The notes: generated from the letters alone by a model not told the origin. Positions 44,057 to 53,082 are shown, numbered from the stretch's first letter. The stretch: DNA of 64,000 nt from Chloroflexota bacterium (GCA_020161935.1 JAIUNI010000008.1:124001-188000), one strand, 5' to 3'. Numbers and translations: made by a program.

Positions 44057-44929
44057 ATGGCACAGACGACTGCGGCAGCAAGCGGAACTTTTCTATTGGG
44101 TGGCGACATTCAGATTAACCGGCTGGGCTTTGGCGCGATGCGGATCACCGGCAAGGGCATCTGGGGCGAGCCGGAAGACCGACCCGAAGCGATCCGCGTT
44201 CTCAAGCGCCTGCCAGAACTCGACATCAACTTTATCGACACAGCCGATGCATATGGGCCGGACGTGAGCGAAGACCTCATCCGCGAAGTGCTGCATCCTT
44301 ACGGCAACATCCTTGTGGCGACCAAAGGTGCGAACACACGGCAGGGGCCGGACAAGTGGCACGCGGTAGGCCGCCCTGAATACCTGCGCCAAGCGGTGCT
44401 GATGAGCATCCGGCGGCTGGGTGTGGAGCGTATCGACCTGTGGCAGCTTCACCGCATCGACCCACAAACCGACCGCGAAACCCAGTTCCGCGTGATTGCC
44501 GACATGCAGCGCGAGGGGTTGATCCGGCACGTCGGCTTGAGCGAAGTCAGCATCGAGGAAATTCAAGCGGCGGAAAAACACTTCAAAGTGGTGAGCGTGC
44601 AAAATCTGTACAACCTCGTCAACCGGCAAAGTGAGGCGGTGCTGGATTACTGCGAGCAGAACAACATCGGCTTCATCCCGTGGTTCCCGCTGGCGGCGGG
44701 CAGCCTGAGCAAGCCGGGTGGCATCGTCGACTCGGTGGCGCAGAAGCTGGGCGCAACGCCGTCGCAGGTGGCTCTGGCATGGGTACTCAAGCGCAGCCCC
44801 GTCATGCTGCCAATCCCCGGCACAGGCAAGGTCAGCCATTTGGACGAAAACACGGCGGCGGCGGGATTAACCCTTTCCGATGAGGACTTTACGGCGTTGG
44901 ACAAGGCCAGCAAAGAAGCGTTGGGTTAA
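44057..44929 (+). CDS. Aldo/keto reductase
   Basis: About 290 residues of the AKR fold. The tetrad can be placed: Asp and Tyr in FIDTADAYGPDVSEDLI, Lys in LVATKGANTRQG and His in WQLHRIDPQTD. The C-terminal cofactor segment VMLPIPGTGKVSHLDENTAA follows the NADPH-binding pattern of family AKR proteins near YdbC-type enzymes. It reduces aldehydes or ketones with NADPH; substrate unknown. The start is the ATG at 44057 (MAQTTAAAS) after AAAGAGAG; the upstream extension to 43970 is not conserved-looking. Confidence 0.88.
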   Translation: MAQTTAAASGTFLLGGDIQINRLGFGAMRITGKGIWGEPEDRPEAIRVLKRLPELDINFIDTADAYGPDVSEDLIREVLHPYGNILVATKGANTRQGPDKWHAVGRPEYLRQAVLMSIRRLGVERIDLWQLHRIDPQTDRETQFRVIADMQREGLIRHVGLSEVSIEEIQAAEKHFKVVSVQNLYNLVNRQSEAVLDYCEQNNIGFIPWFPLAAGSLSKPGGIVDSVAQKLGATPSQVALAWVLKRSPVMLPIPGTGKVSHLDENTAAAGLTLSDEDFTALDKASKEALG

Positions 44930-44967
44930 ATAAAACTGTGGGAAGTCATAATTTTTTGATAGGAAGC

Positions 44968-45059
44968 GGACGACATATATGTCGTCCCTACACCTTTATC
45001 AATTTGTGTGAAATGCTCCCCGATTGTCTGTTTTTGTAGGGACGGGATATATCCCGTCC
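44968..45059. repeat. Pair of perfect 20-bp palindromes in opposite orientation
   Basis: GGACGACATATATGTCGTCC (44968-44987), followed by CTAC, and GGACGGGATATATCCCGTCC (45040-45059), preceded by GTAG. Each palindrome has the same asymmetric CTAC flank, but pointing towards the other, so the two are inverted copies of one repeat 52 bases apart. The stems differ by compensatory changes (GAC/GTC versus GGG/CCC). They sit between two aldo/keto reductase genes. Confidence 0.8.
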
Positions 45060-45129
45060 GACACTTCTTAAAAGCGGCTCAGACCATTCTTTTTTCGCAA
45101 CTATGCATTTATTTGAAACAGGAGTGATT

Positions 45130-46080
45130 ATGGAAACGCGGCAGTTGGGTAACTCGGATTTACAGATCACGCCCATCGGTTACGGCGCGTGGGCGATTGG
45201 CGGTGCGGGTTGGGAAGCGGCGTGGGGCGAACAGGACGACGGCGAGGCTATCGAAGCCATTCAGGCAGCGATTGACGGCGGCATCAACTGGATTGATACG
45301 GCGGCGGTTTACGGCCTCGGTCACTCGGAGGAACTGGTGGCGAAGGCGCTCAAAGGCCGCGCGAACAAGCCTTATATCTTCACCAAAAGCTCGAAGTTGT
45401 GGACGGAAGACCGCAAAGTCTACAGCAGCCTGAAATCGGTACGGAAAGAGATCGAGGACAGCCTGCGCCGCTTGCAAACCGATGTGGTTGACCTGTACCA
45501 GATTCACTGGCCGAACCCCGACGACGAGATCGAGGAAGGCTGGGCGGAGATGGCGAAGTTGAAGGCCGAGGGCAAGGTGCGCTGGATCGGCGTGTCGAAC
45601 TTCAACGTGTCGCAGATGGAACGGGCGGCGAAGATTGCACCCATTACCTCGCTGCAACCGCCCTACTCGCTGGTCGAGCGCAAGGTCGAAGCCGAAACCC
45701 TGCCTTACTGCGAGCAGCACAACATTGGCGTGATTGCCTACTCACCAATGGGCGCAGGTTTGCTCACAGGTGCGATGACCCTCGAACGGGCGCGTAACCT
45801 ACCGGCGGACGACTGGCGCAGCCGCAGCGAAAACTTCCGCGAGCCGCGTTTGACCCGTCACCTGCAACTGGTGGACATTCTGAAGGCGATTGGGGAGAAG
45901 CACGGGCGCACCGCTGGCGAGGTGGCGATTGCGTGGACGCTGCGGCTGCCCGCCGTGACAGGCGCAATCGTCGGGGCGCGAAGTGCCAAACAGGTCGAGG
46001 GCATCATCGGCGGGTTGGAGTTCCGGTTGAGCGCCGACGAAATCGAGCAGATCGAGGCGTTCTGCCGCACGAACCCGTAA
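45130..46080 (+). CDS. Aldo/keto reductase
   Basis: About 316 residues with the AKR tetrad in WIDTAAVYGLGHSEE (Asp, Tyr), FTKSSKLWTED (Lys) and LYQIHWPNPDD (His), and the cofactor motif AVTGAIVGARSAKQVEG near the end. It resembles the AKR subgroup of YajO/IolS/perR-type enzymes (MxxRxLGxSxLxxxxxGxGxW start). Substrate unknown. AGGAG lies 5 bases upstream of the ATG at 45130. Paired with the reductase upstream, but the palindrome repeats in between suggest separate transcripts. Confidence 0.9.
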   Translation: METRQLGNSDLQITPIGYGAWAIGGAGWEAAWGEQDDGEAIEAIQAAIDGGINWIDTAAVYGLGHSEELVAKALKGRANKPYIFTKSSKLWTEDRKVYSSLKSVRKEIEDSLRRLQTDVVDLYQIHWPNPDDEIEEGWAEMAKLKAEGKVRWIGVSNFNVSQMERAAKIAPITSLQPPYSLVERKVEAETLPYCEQHNIGVIAYSPMGAGLLTGAMTLERARNLPADDWRSRSENFREPRLTRHLQLVDILKAIGEKHGRTAGEVAIAWTLRLPAVTGAIVGARSAKQVEGIIGGLEFRLSADEIEQIEAFCRTNP

Positions 46081-46094
46081 CGCGGGAATAAAAA

Positions 46095-46128
46095 AGTGTA
46101 CAGAGCAACCCACAATGCTCTGTACACT
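46095..46128 (-). terminator. Intrinsic terminator between convergent genes
   Basis: A perfect 13-bp stem (46095-46107 with 46116-46128, reading AGTGTACAGAGCA) and an 8-base loop. On the minus strand it runs into TTTTTATT, so it ends the small basic protein gene; the same hairpin can stop the reductase transcript. Confidence 0.85.
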
Positions 46129-46160
46129 GCAAATGATACACCTGATGCGGTGATCACCCA

Positions 46161-46325
46161 TTAGCGTGTTGAAACCGGAATTTTCCCTGTCCGGCGTGAC
46201 CGGCGACGGATGACTTTGAGGGTGTGTTTTTTCTCGCGGCGTTCCTGCCGCCGCACTTCGACATTTTCGGCATGATGTGGATTATGCTTTTTCTTTTCAG
46301 AACCGGGCTTATCCTTACTTGCCAT
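46161..46325 (-). CDS. Small basic protein (54 residues)
   Basis: The product begins MASKDKPGSEKKKHNPHHAE and ends RRSRRTGKIPVSTR, with many Lys, Arg and His residues and no hydrophobic segment. GGAGG stands 6 bases upstream of the ATG at 46325, and a strong terminator follows the stop, which supports a real gene. It could bind nucleic acid. No family is recognised. Longer overlapping frames here are artefacts. Confidence 0.65.
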   Translation of the reverse strand: MASKDKPGSEKKKHNPHHAENVEVRRQERREKKHTLKVIRRRSRRTGKIPVSTR

Positions 46326-46419
46326 GATAGCCTCCAGCACAAACAACCATCCATAACGTTGACTATAGACCTTCAGCGCGATTCCGTTAGTGACAAATGG
46401 AATGGAACATCCGTGACGT

Positions 46420-47124
46420 TCATCGCAGCGCAGGTCGTTTGCGCTTCGGACGCGGCATATCCTCGATGCGGTTGGCGAACTGAGACGCAAGGTAGCCATA
46501 AATCGGGACGGCCAGCGCGGGAGCAGCCGCCTGCCCGATGCAGGGAACCACAAACAGGATACCCAGAACGATATTGGCGATCACCATAAATACTGCCCAT
46601 TGCAGCGTATCACTCATGTGGCGGTAAACGGTGCTGAACAGGTCGCCGAATTGGAAGAACACACCGATGTTATCTTCTTCAGCGTAGCGCACGATGGCGA
46701 GGGCGAACATCGGCCAAGTGATGAGGTTGTAGGCCAAGACCAGCGGCAAGATGCAGCACATCACCAAATAGCCAATCGCGCTGCCAATGAAGTTATCGCC
46801 CCAGAAGCCCGACGTGGTGATATAGCAGCAGGTGGGCAGCAGCAGCGGTAGGTTGTAAACAATCAGCGCCGCCAGCACGTTCCCGCCCCGGCGCAGCTTG
46901 TCGCTGAACTTGTCCCAGCGCGGCAGCGGGGTTGGGACGTTCGCGTTCAGGTTGCGGATCAGTTCGACGAGATAACCGAGCAGCAGCGCCCAACCGGCGA
47001 AACCGACGAGGACGATGCTAAACACGAGCGAGGCCAGCGCGATACCGGCGCTGATCGCCAGCTTGGAAGCCCACTCGCGGTCATCCAGAATATAGGTGAA
47101 TGCCTTCGTAATATCCAACTGCAT
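46420..47124 (-). CDS. DUF4013 membrane protein
   Basis: 234 residues with about five or six membrane segments (LAISAGIALASLVFSIVLVG; VLAALIVYNLPLLLPTCCYI; MVIANIVLGILFVVPCIGQ). The start (FTYILDDREWASKLAISAGI) and the PLPRWDKFSDKLRRGG loop are the hallmarks of the DUF4013 family, found in archaea and many bacteria. Function unknown. GGAGG directly precedes the ATG. The TlpA-like gene ends 58 bases upstream on the same strand, so cotranscription is possible. Confidence 0.85.
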   Translation of the reverse strand: MQLDITKAFTYILDDREWASKLAISAGIALASLVFSIVLVGFAGWALLLGYLVELIRNLNANVPTPLPRWDKFSDKLRRGGNVLAALIVYNLPLLLPTCCYITTSGFWGDNFIGSAIGYLVMCCILPLVLAYNLITWPMFALAIVRYAEEDNIGVFFQFGDLFSTVYRHMSDTLQWAVFMVIANIVLGILFVVPCIGQAAAPALAVPIYGYLASQFANRIEDMPRPKRKRPALR

Positions 47125-47182
47125 AACCTCCCAGCAGAATTCAGGACATTATGCAAGGGCATCCGGTTTATGACAAGATGGT

Positions 47183-47782
47183 TTAAGTCGCCAGTTTATC
47201 GATGTAGGCTTGAACATCCGTCAGCGTAATCATGCCGAAGTGCCGGTAGCGAATCACACCGTCTTTGTCCACAACGAACGTGGTGGGCAGCGCGTTGATG
47301 CCAAACGCCGAGTAAACCTCAACGTTTGAGTCGAGGAGAACCGTCAGGCCGCTGATATGGTTTTCAGTGAAGTATGCGTCGATCTGTGCGCCGCTTTCGC
47401 CCACGTTGACCGCCAGCACCTGCGCTCCATCCGTACCCTGCTCGCCCGCCACCTGCATCAGCGCCGGCAGCTCGATACGGCAGGGAACGCACCACGTCGC
47501 CCAAAAGTTGACGAAGGTCACGTGGCCTTTATACTCGCTCAGGCGGTGCTGCTGACCATCCATCCCCGCCAGCACGAAATCCGGCGCGGGGTCCCCCACC
47601 AACGATACAAAGTTCGAAGGAACGGCTTGCGGTGTCGCCAGCGGCTGCCCACCCACTACGCCATCACTGATGGCAAGCGCGACTGCCGCCACGATGCCCA
47701 GCAGCGGAATGAACAGGAACACCAGCAAGATCGGCGATGGTGCGCCACGGGGAGCAGGAGTCTGCGGAGGAATTTCGGTCAT
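47183..47782 (-). CDS. TlpA-type membrane-anchored thioredoxin
   Basis: 199 residues: an N-terminal membrane helix (ILLVFLFIPLLGIVAAVALA) and an extracytoplasmic thioredoxin fold with VNFWATWCVPCRIELPAL, whose Cys-x-x-Cys is the redox centre, and a cis-Pro in INALPTTFVVDKDG. It belongs to the TlpA/ResA/CcmG group, which reduce disulfides in cytochrome c maturation or other exported proteins. No cytochrome maturation genes are nearby, so its partner is open. It is the second gene after the propeller at 47.8 kb in a likely operon (30 bp apart). Confidence 0.9.
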   Translation of the reverse strand: MTEIPPQTPAPRGAPSPILLVFLFIPLLGIVAAVALAISDGVVGGQPLATPQAVPSNFVSLVGDPAPDFVLAGMDGQQHRLSEYKGHVTFVNFWATWCVPCRIELPALMQVAGEQGTDGAQVLAVNVGESGAQIDAYFTENHISGLTVLLDSNVEVYSAFGINALPTTFVVDKDGVIRYRHFGMITLTDVQAYIDKLAT

Positions 47783-47812
47783 AGCGTTTCTGTCTACCTT
47801 TACTGCACCAGC

Positions 47813-49318
47813 TTAGGGAACCCAGCGCGGGAAGTAAGCGTTATCGACCACCTTCACCAGCGTCTTTGTTTGCATATCCAGTGTCCAAATTTGCGGCAGG
47901 CCGGGGTTATTCGGGTCGTTCAACGCCACCGCATCCGGGAAGCGCTGCACCACCAACTGCGTCCCGGTCGGGTCGAGCAGGAATAAGCCGTTCTGGTAAG
48001 TTGGGTCAACGATCAACGGTTCAACGCTGTTATCGCTCGGATTGATGAGATAGATTTGGCTGCCGCGTGTATAGCGGTCGTCGGTATAACGCCGCCGCAC
48101 GATCAGCGACTGATTATCGGCTGTCCAGATGGCGCTGTCATCATCAATCGGGTCGTCGGGATTACTCACGCGCTCAATCGTCTTATTGACCAGATCAACC
48201 ACCTGCAAGTAGCTGGTGGCTTGGTCGGTGACGAGCGTCACTTCGGGGTAAATAATCTTCGTGCCGTCGGGCGAAAGCTCGCCGGGGTTGCCGTATTTGC
48301 TGGGGATCACTTCGGTGCTGTCGTTGACGAAATCATGCACCAGAATCCCTTGACTGCGATAGTCGAACATTGAAATGCGGCTGCCATCGCCTGACCAACG
48401 CACCCCGTAACCCAAGATTTGCGAGTCGTCGAATAAGGGGCGGGTCGTCGCCGATTGGCTGCTGAGGTCAACCAACCAGATGCGCGTCGGGCTTGCGCCA
48501 AGCTGTTCCGCCATATCCGAGTTGAGGTCAATCCGCTCGTAAGCAATCGCCTGCCCATCAGGCCGCCACACGGGTGTTTTACACTCAGCATCCGCACAGT
48601 TAGTGACCTGCTCCACCCCACCGGTATCCAAGTCCAGCACTTTAATATCCATCGTGCCTGTGCTGGTGTTCTTCTCGGCGAAGGCGATTTTACTGCCGTC
48701 GGGACTCACGCCGAAGTCGTAGATGCCGCTGGGGCTGTTGGTGACCTGCCGCGCCGAATCAGGCACAGCGGGGTCAGCCACCCAAATATTCATCGGTGAA
48801 CTATCCGCAGGCGCGAGGAAGGCCACACGCGGCGTGCGAACGGTGAAACTATAACGGTATTCCGAAACAACTTTGCGCCCACCGTCACTGGTCGCGCCCG
48901 GTTGCAGCACCACCTGATAGGCCGCGCCGGGAGTCAGCGGCTTGGTCGGGCGGAAGTTAAGCGTCGTGCCGCTCCACGTCACCGTACCGGAAACGGTGCT
49001 GATGGCATCTTCGGCAGCGACGATCCCATTCACTTGGTCAGTCGGTATCTGAATAACCTGTAACTGCGGCGGAACAGTGACGCGGTTCATATTCTCGCTG
49101 AACTGCATGATGATCGAGCTGGTGCTGCGGGCGGCCCCCAGCGGCGCGACCCGTTGCAGCGTCACCCCGACGCGATCCCCCAAGAAAATGGTGAAGACGG
49201 TCAAGGCCAGCAGTGCCAGCAGAATGAGCGCGACATTTCGGTCAAATGCCGTCAACCGCAGAAAGTTGGAACGCGGGGCGGGACGTGATACTGCCACGTC
49301 CGGTTGTCCAGATGGCAT
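47813..49318 (-). CDS. Membrane-anchored Big_5/TolB-like beta-propeller protein
   Basis: 501 residues. A membrane helix (VALILLALLALTVFTIFLGD) is followed by an Ig-like SbsA/Big_5 domain (IIMQFSENMNRVTVPPQLQV ... LTPGAAYQVVL) and a PD40/WD40-type propeller (YDFGVSPDGSKIAFAEKNTS; VWRPDGQAIAYERID; VRWSGDGSRISMFDY; ELSPDGTKIIYPEV). Such proteins bind partners or polymers outside the membrane; no enzymatic motif is visible. The decayed gene at 24.7-25.8 kb has similar blades. It starts opposite to the patatin gene, with 182 bp between. Confidence 0.82.
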   Translation of the reverse strand: MPSGQPDVAVSRPAPRSNFLRLTAFDRNVALILLALLALTVFTIFLGDRVGVTLQRVAPLGAARSTSSIIMQFSENMNRVTVPPQLQVIQIPTDQVNGIVAAEDAISTVSGTVTWSGTTLNFRPTKPLTPGAAYQVVLQPGATSDGGRKVVSEYRYSFTVRTPRVAFLAPADSSPMNIWVADPAVPDSARQVTNSPSGIYDFGVSPDGSKIAFAEKNTSTGTMDIKVLDLDTGGVEQVTNCADAECKTPVWRPDGQAIAYERIDLNSDMAEQLGASPTRIWLVDLSSQSATTRPLFDDSQILGYGVRWSGDGSRISMFDYRSQGILVHDFVNDSTEVIPSKYGNPGELSPDGTKIIYPEVTLVTDQATSYLQVVDLVNKTIERVSNPDDPIDDDSAIWTADNQSLIVRRRYTDDRYTRGSQIYLINPSDNSVEPLIVDPTYQNGLFLLDPTGTQLVVQRFPDAVALNDPNNPGLPQIWTLDMQTKTLVKVVDNAYFPRWVP

Positions 49319-49500
49319 CAGGCAATTACTCTCGACTGCATCGACAGGATACCGGAGGCCGCTTCAAAAAGGGAAGCGTCCGGTAACGAATTGTACGATA
49401 ACACAGGTTGCCGCCCGCTGCGAGTGCGTGTATGCTCATCATCAAGATACTCTCATGGTGCAATCAGCAATTGTTCAGCTTTCAACCGCGTGCAAACCCT

Positions 49501-50607
49501 ATGCTCAACATTAATCCTGACAACAAGAAATTAATCCTCTCGGTGGATGGCGGCGGGGTGCGCGGCATCATCACCATCGCCATGCTGGCGGAACTCGAAG
49601 TCAAAACGGGTAAAACCTGTGCCGAGTTATTTGATATGGTCGCCGGAACCAGCACGGGCGCGATCATCGCCGCCGGTATCGGGCTGGGGATGTCCGCCAA
49701 AGAATTACTGGAAGAGGTCTACCGCACCCGCCTACCGCAAGCCTTCCAGTCACAACCGCGCGGCATATTCCTTTACCTGCGCTACCTCCTCGGCGGTCTG
49801 CGCCACTTCTACGAACTGCGCCCGTTCATCGAGGCGCTCGGCCCGTTTGCGACCGGCAAAAAGGTACGCGACTTCAACCGTCCGATTGTCTTCATGACCA
49901 CCCGCGACGTTCGTACCGCCAATACGTATTATATTGTGAGCAAAGGGCCGGGCGCAGGGCGCTTCGCCAATTGGCCGGTGACCGGTGCGGTCGGCGCGAG
50001 TGGTGCCGCCCCCGTGTACTTCGCGCCCGTACTCGGCAACCTGATCGACGGCGGCGTGGGTTTAACCGGCAATCCGTGCCTAGCGGCGACCGTTGAAGCG
50101 ATGGAGTACATCGGCGCTTCGGAAGGTTTCGTGGACGGCAACGTCATCCACTTCTCCATGGGTACAGGCTATTCGCCGCGTACCCATAAAGATGGCGACG
50201 CAGCAGGCTTCTGGTTACTCCAATGGGTGCGCTACATCATCAACCAGACGCTCGACGACACGACGTTGGAGCAGGTGCTGATGACGCGCCAGATTTACGG
50301 CAAACGGATTGATTTCCGCCGATATAATCCGTATATCGAGGATGAAAACGTGCGCGACATCCTCGGCGTTTCGCTGGAAGGTCGCCCACTGCCGTCGAGC
50401 ATCGGCTCTGGCTTAGAGGACTTCGACCAACCCAAAATTGAACTTTTGGAGGCCATTGGGCGTGCTTATGCGAACAAGGTGGAATGGACGGAACCCGGCT
50501 ACCTGCCGTGGTTAGACTCCGGCCCCGATAAAGGCGATGGGCGCGACGGCGGTCATCCGCTGCCGGGGATCGAGGCGGTCAACTGGTCAGACTCAGTTTA
50601 TCTCTAG
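49501..50607 (+). CDS. Patatin-like phospholipase
   Basis: About 368 residues. The oxyanion loop LSVDGGGVRGI, the nucleophile elbow VAGTSTGAIIA (Ser) and the catalytic Asp in NLIDGGVGLT make the patatin Ser-Asp dyad complete. The long C-terminal part is typical of the bacterial patatins near CapV-type lipases, but no cyclase or CD-NTase gene adjoins it, so a defence role is not supported. It acts as a lipid acyl hydrolase, perhaps at the membrane. The ATG at 49501 (MLNINPDNKK) is chosen; the frame extends upstream to 49408 with no support. Confidence 0.88.
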   Translation: MLNINPDNKKLILSVDGGGVRGIITIAMLAELEVKTGKTCAELFDMVAGTSTGAIIAAGIGLGMSAKELLEEVYRTRLPQAFQSQPRGIFLYLRYLLGGLRHFYELRPFIEALGPFATGKKVRDFNRPIVFMTTRDVRTANTYYIVSKGPGAGRFANWPVTGAVGASGAAPVYFAPVLGNLIDGGVGLTGNPCLAATVEAMEYIGASEGFVDGNVIHFSMGTGYSPRTHKDGDAAGFWLLQWVRYIINQTLDDTTLEQVLMTRQIYGKRIDFRRYNPYIEDENVRDILGVSLEGRPLPSSIGSGLEDFDQPKIELLEAIGRAYANKVEWTEPGYLPWLDSGPDKGDGRDGGHPLPGIEAVNWSDSVYL

Positions 50608-50636
50608 TCAAAAATGGCATCCGGTAGGACGACATT

Positions 50637-50822
50637 ATGAAGTTATATCGAGGTTGTTTACTCGGCTTCTTCGGCCTGATTATCGGGATATTTTCGCTGC
50701 TGTTCAGCCAAACATTCGGCTTGCTGGGGTTACTGCTGCCACCGGCACTGATTACATTCGCCTATACGCTGGTGGCAGCCATTGTTGAAGAACTCGCCTA
50801 TCTGCTCGGCGCGGACGACTAA
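50637..50822 (+). CDS. Small membrane protein (61 residues)
   Basis: Two hydrophobic segments (GCLLGFFGLIIGIFSLLFSQ and LLGLLLPPALITFAYTLVAA) with a basic start (MKLYRG) and an acidic end (EELAYLLGADD). GGTAGGACGACATT precedes the ATG, and it starts 29 bases after the patatin stop on the same strand, so it may belong to that transcript. No family recognised. It ends 2 bases before the convergent CorC-like gene. Confidence 0.6.
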   Translation: MKLYRGCLLGFFGLIIGIFSLLFSQTFGLLGLLLPPALITFAYTLVAAIVEELAYLLGADD

Positions 50823-50824
50823 CC

Positions 50825-52141
50825 CTACTCTGAAACAGCCGATGCTGGCACGCCAACCGTATCGGTATTTTCATCCAGCGTTTCCGCCTCAACCACCCGC
50901 CGAACCACATGCACATTGACAATACGCCGCCGCACCAACGACTCGACGCGGAAGGTCAGCGTCTCATGTTCCAATGACTCCCCGACTTCCGGCACGCGAC
51001 CGAACTCGGCAAACAGGAAGCCGCCGAGCGTATCGCTTGATTCCGTCGGCAGTTCGACATCCAGCAGGTCGTTGAAGTCGGTCAGGCTAATACCTGCGTC
51101 AATCCGGTAGGTGTTTGGCCCAAGTTCGATATATTCCTGTTCCTCGTTGGTGTCGTACTCGTCCTGCACGTCCCCGATGATTTCCTCGATCAAATCCTCG
51201 AAGGTGACGATACCCGCCGTACCACCGTATTCATCGACCACCACCGCCATATGCACCTTTTTGGTACGCAGTTCCGCCAGCAGTTCGTCCGCCCGCTTGC
51301 TATCCGGCACAAAGAATGGCTGCCGCAGCAGGAGGCTCAACGGCTTGCGCGATTCCACCGCCCCCTGCATCACCCGCAGCAGGTCTTTGGCGTACAGCAA
51401 ACCCTTGATGTTGTCGATATTTTCCTCGTACACAGGGATGCGCGAATGCCCGCTGTCGAGCAGCAGCGCAAGCGACTCGTCAACCGAGGTGTCAATTTCG
51501 ATGGCGATCACATCAATACGCGGGATCATCACCTCGCGCACGGTTTTATCACCAAATTGCAGCACCGAGTAAATCATCTCTTTTTCGTCTTCCTCAATGC
51601 TGCCTTCTTTCTCGCCCGCATCAAGGATCGTCATGATTTCTTCTTCGGTGTAGACGTTCACCTTATCGCTGCTGCCGACCACACCCGCGATCCATCTACT
51701 GACCGCCATGATGGCAACCACCAGCGGGGTTAGCGCGATGATGAGCAAGCGCATCGGCAGTACGAACCAGCGTGCCAGTGACTCGGCACGGGTGCTGCCA
51801 ATCGCCTCCGGCACCAGATCGCCGAGGATAATGGTCACAAGCGCCGTCGGGATCAGCACCAGAATATCCGCCAGCAGCAGCTCCACATCGTCGTTTTGCA
51901 GGTGCAGCACACTGGCGAGGCTGTGGGCAAGCTGCGTCACCGCTACCGCCGCAATCGCAAAACGCAGCAGCAGCGTACTCAGCTTGTAGGTGATGTGCAA
52001 GCGCGGCGGCGCGTCACCTTCCGCTTCGGTCTGGTCGCGGAACAGCGGTTCGCGCGTGTTGGTTAAGGCTGCATAAGCGAGGGCTACCACCGCATGAAGG
52101 AGGATTAAGCCGGTCAGAGGCACGATACTCGCAACGTCCAA
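50825..52141 (-). CDS. HlyC/CorC family membrane protein (DUF21-CBS-CorC_HlyC)
   Basis: 438 residues. The first 190 hold a DUF21 membrane domain (VPLTGLILLHAVVALAYAAL; LLLADILVLIPTALVTIILG); then two CBS domains (REVMIPRIDVIAIEIDTSVD; GLLYAKDLL; VDEYGGTAGIVTFEDLIEEI) and a C-terminal CorC_HlyC domain (DAGISLTDFNDLLDVELPTE). CNNM/CorC proteins act in Mg2+ export or cobalt resistance; the CBS pair binds ATP-Mg. The start is TTG at 52141, with GGAG about 13 bases upstream. A long structured leader with a terminator hairpin lies upstream. Confidence 0.9.
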   Translation of the reverse strand: MDVASIVPLTGLILLHAVVALAYAALTNTREPLFRDQTEAEGDAPPRLHITYKLSTLLLRFAIAAVAVTQLAHSLASVLHLQNDDVELLLADILVLIPTALVTIILGDLVPEAIGSTRAESLARWFVLPMRLLIIALTPLVVAIMAVSRWIAGVVGSSDKVNVYTEEEIMTILDAGEKEGSIEEDEKEMIYSVLQFGDKTVREVMIPRIDVIAIEIDTSVDESLALLLDSGHSRIPVYEENIDNIKGLLYAKDLLRVMQGAVESRKPLSLLLRQPFFVPDSKRADELLAELRTKKVHMAVVVDEYGGTAGIVTFEDLIEEIIGDVQDEYDTNEEQEYIELGPNTYRIDAGISLTDFNDLLDVELPTESSDTLGGFLFAEFGRVPEVGESLEHETLTFRVESLVRRRIVNVHVVRRVVEAETLDENTDTVGVPASAVSE

Positions 52142-52183
52142 TGTGATATTCTTTCTCCTGTTTCAACCACCCCAATACAAAAA

Positions 52184-52350
52184 CACCGGGCAGTTAAGGC
52201 GCATTCAAAAATGCCTTAAGCCGGTGTAATGTGTCGGTTAAGTCGGAATACTGACTGGGAGGGTGGTCGGAATCTTGTTCGTTCACAATTCAATACAATA
52301 AGCACAGTTCATACTGGCGTGCCGATAGTCTACCATAATCGGCACGCCGA
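52184..52350 (-). promoter_or_regulatory. Structured leader with terminator hairpin upstream of the CorC-like gene
   Basis: On the minus strand the leader holds a strong hairpin around 52313-52350 (GGCGTGCCGAT pairs with ATCGGCACGCC), about 90 bases of unpaired-looking sequence, and then ACACCGG-C-TTAAGGC paired with GCCTTAA-CTGC-CCGGTGT (52227-52184) running into TTTTTG. The second hairpin is an intrinsic terminator, about 43 bases before the start codon. A terminator inside a leader of a metal-transport gene suggests attenuation or a riboswitch; no known riboswitch class was recognised. Confidence 0.5.
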
Positions 52351-52433
52351 GAGCAATATTCGCGCGTAGGAAAATTGTAACCGTGGGTGTAAGGTGGGAT
52401 ATAATAGATAGAATTACAGAGTTGGATTAAAGT

Positions 52434-52925
52434 ATGCAATCCTCTAATAAGCGTAAAGTCGCTTATACCTATCCAATCAATTTAGTTTCACCCCTACCCC
52501 TCGAAGAATGTGCCAGTCGCATTCGCAACAGCTTTAATTACCGTATGGGTATTTCACTTGCCGTTATGTATGGCTTCATTCAACGAATTGACGAAAATAC
52601 CTATCAGTTCGAATTATATCAAGAACTTCGAGACGGACGGCAAACCATCAGCGGATATTTACGGATGCAAAGCGCATCCCAAACGGTAGTCGAAGCGGCC
52701 TTTGAACCAGATATAAATGATGCTTGGACAATCATGATTGCGATTATGATGCTGATTGCCGCTTCGCAATACAGAGAAGGCGCAATTTTTTCAGTCATCA
52801 TCTTAGTTGTTTTCGGCCTCTATTTTTACCGCAGCCGAAACAAGGGGGACAAACCACCGCGCCAAGCGAAATCACCACCTGTTAGCGAACTACTCTGGTA
52901 CTTCGAGCGCACGCTCAAGTCCTAG
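52434..52925 (+). CDS. Membrane protein of unknown function
   Basis: 163 residues. The N-terminal 85 are a soluble part (NLVSPLPLEECASRIRNSFN; YQFELYQELRDGRQTISGYL) and two hydrophobic segments follow (IMIAIMMLIAASQYREGAIF then SVIILVVFGLYFY). A TATAAT box lies near 52400-52405 upstream. No family was recognised. It is divergent from the CorC-like gene and shows a slightly higher AT content than its neighbours. Confidence 0.65.
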   Translation: MQSSNKRKVAYTYPINLVSPLPLEECASRIRNSFNYRMGISLAVMYGFIQRIDENTYQFELYQELRDGRQTISGYLRMQSASQTVVEAAFEPDINDAWTIMIAIMMLIAASQYREGAIFSVIILVVFGLYFYRSRNKGDKPPRQAKSPPVSELLWYFERTLKS

Positions 52926-53082
52926 TAATCACTAATCCGTACTAAAGTCTGGCATACACAGAACGAACGGCTGCTCCAGAATGCGATTGTTCAACTTGAG
53001 ACACTTTCCACCCATCAGGTGATGAATAGGCTGTGCTACACTGTACAAGGTTCTGTGAGTTAGCTTTAAGGACAACGCACAC

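Noticed and set aside
44968..45059. CRISPR-like repeat pair
   Set aside because: Only two palindromes in opposite orientation and no spacer series or cas genes.
49501..50607. Patatin as part of a CBASS defence system
   Set aside because: CapV-type patatins occur in CBASS, but no CD-NTase or ubiquitin-like accessory gene is adjacent.
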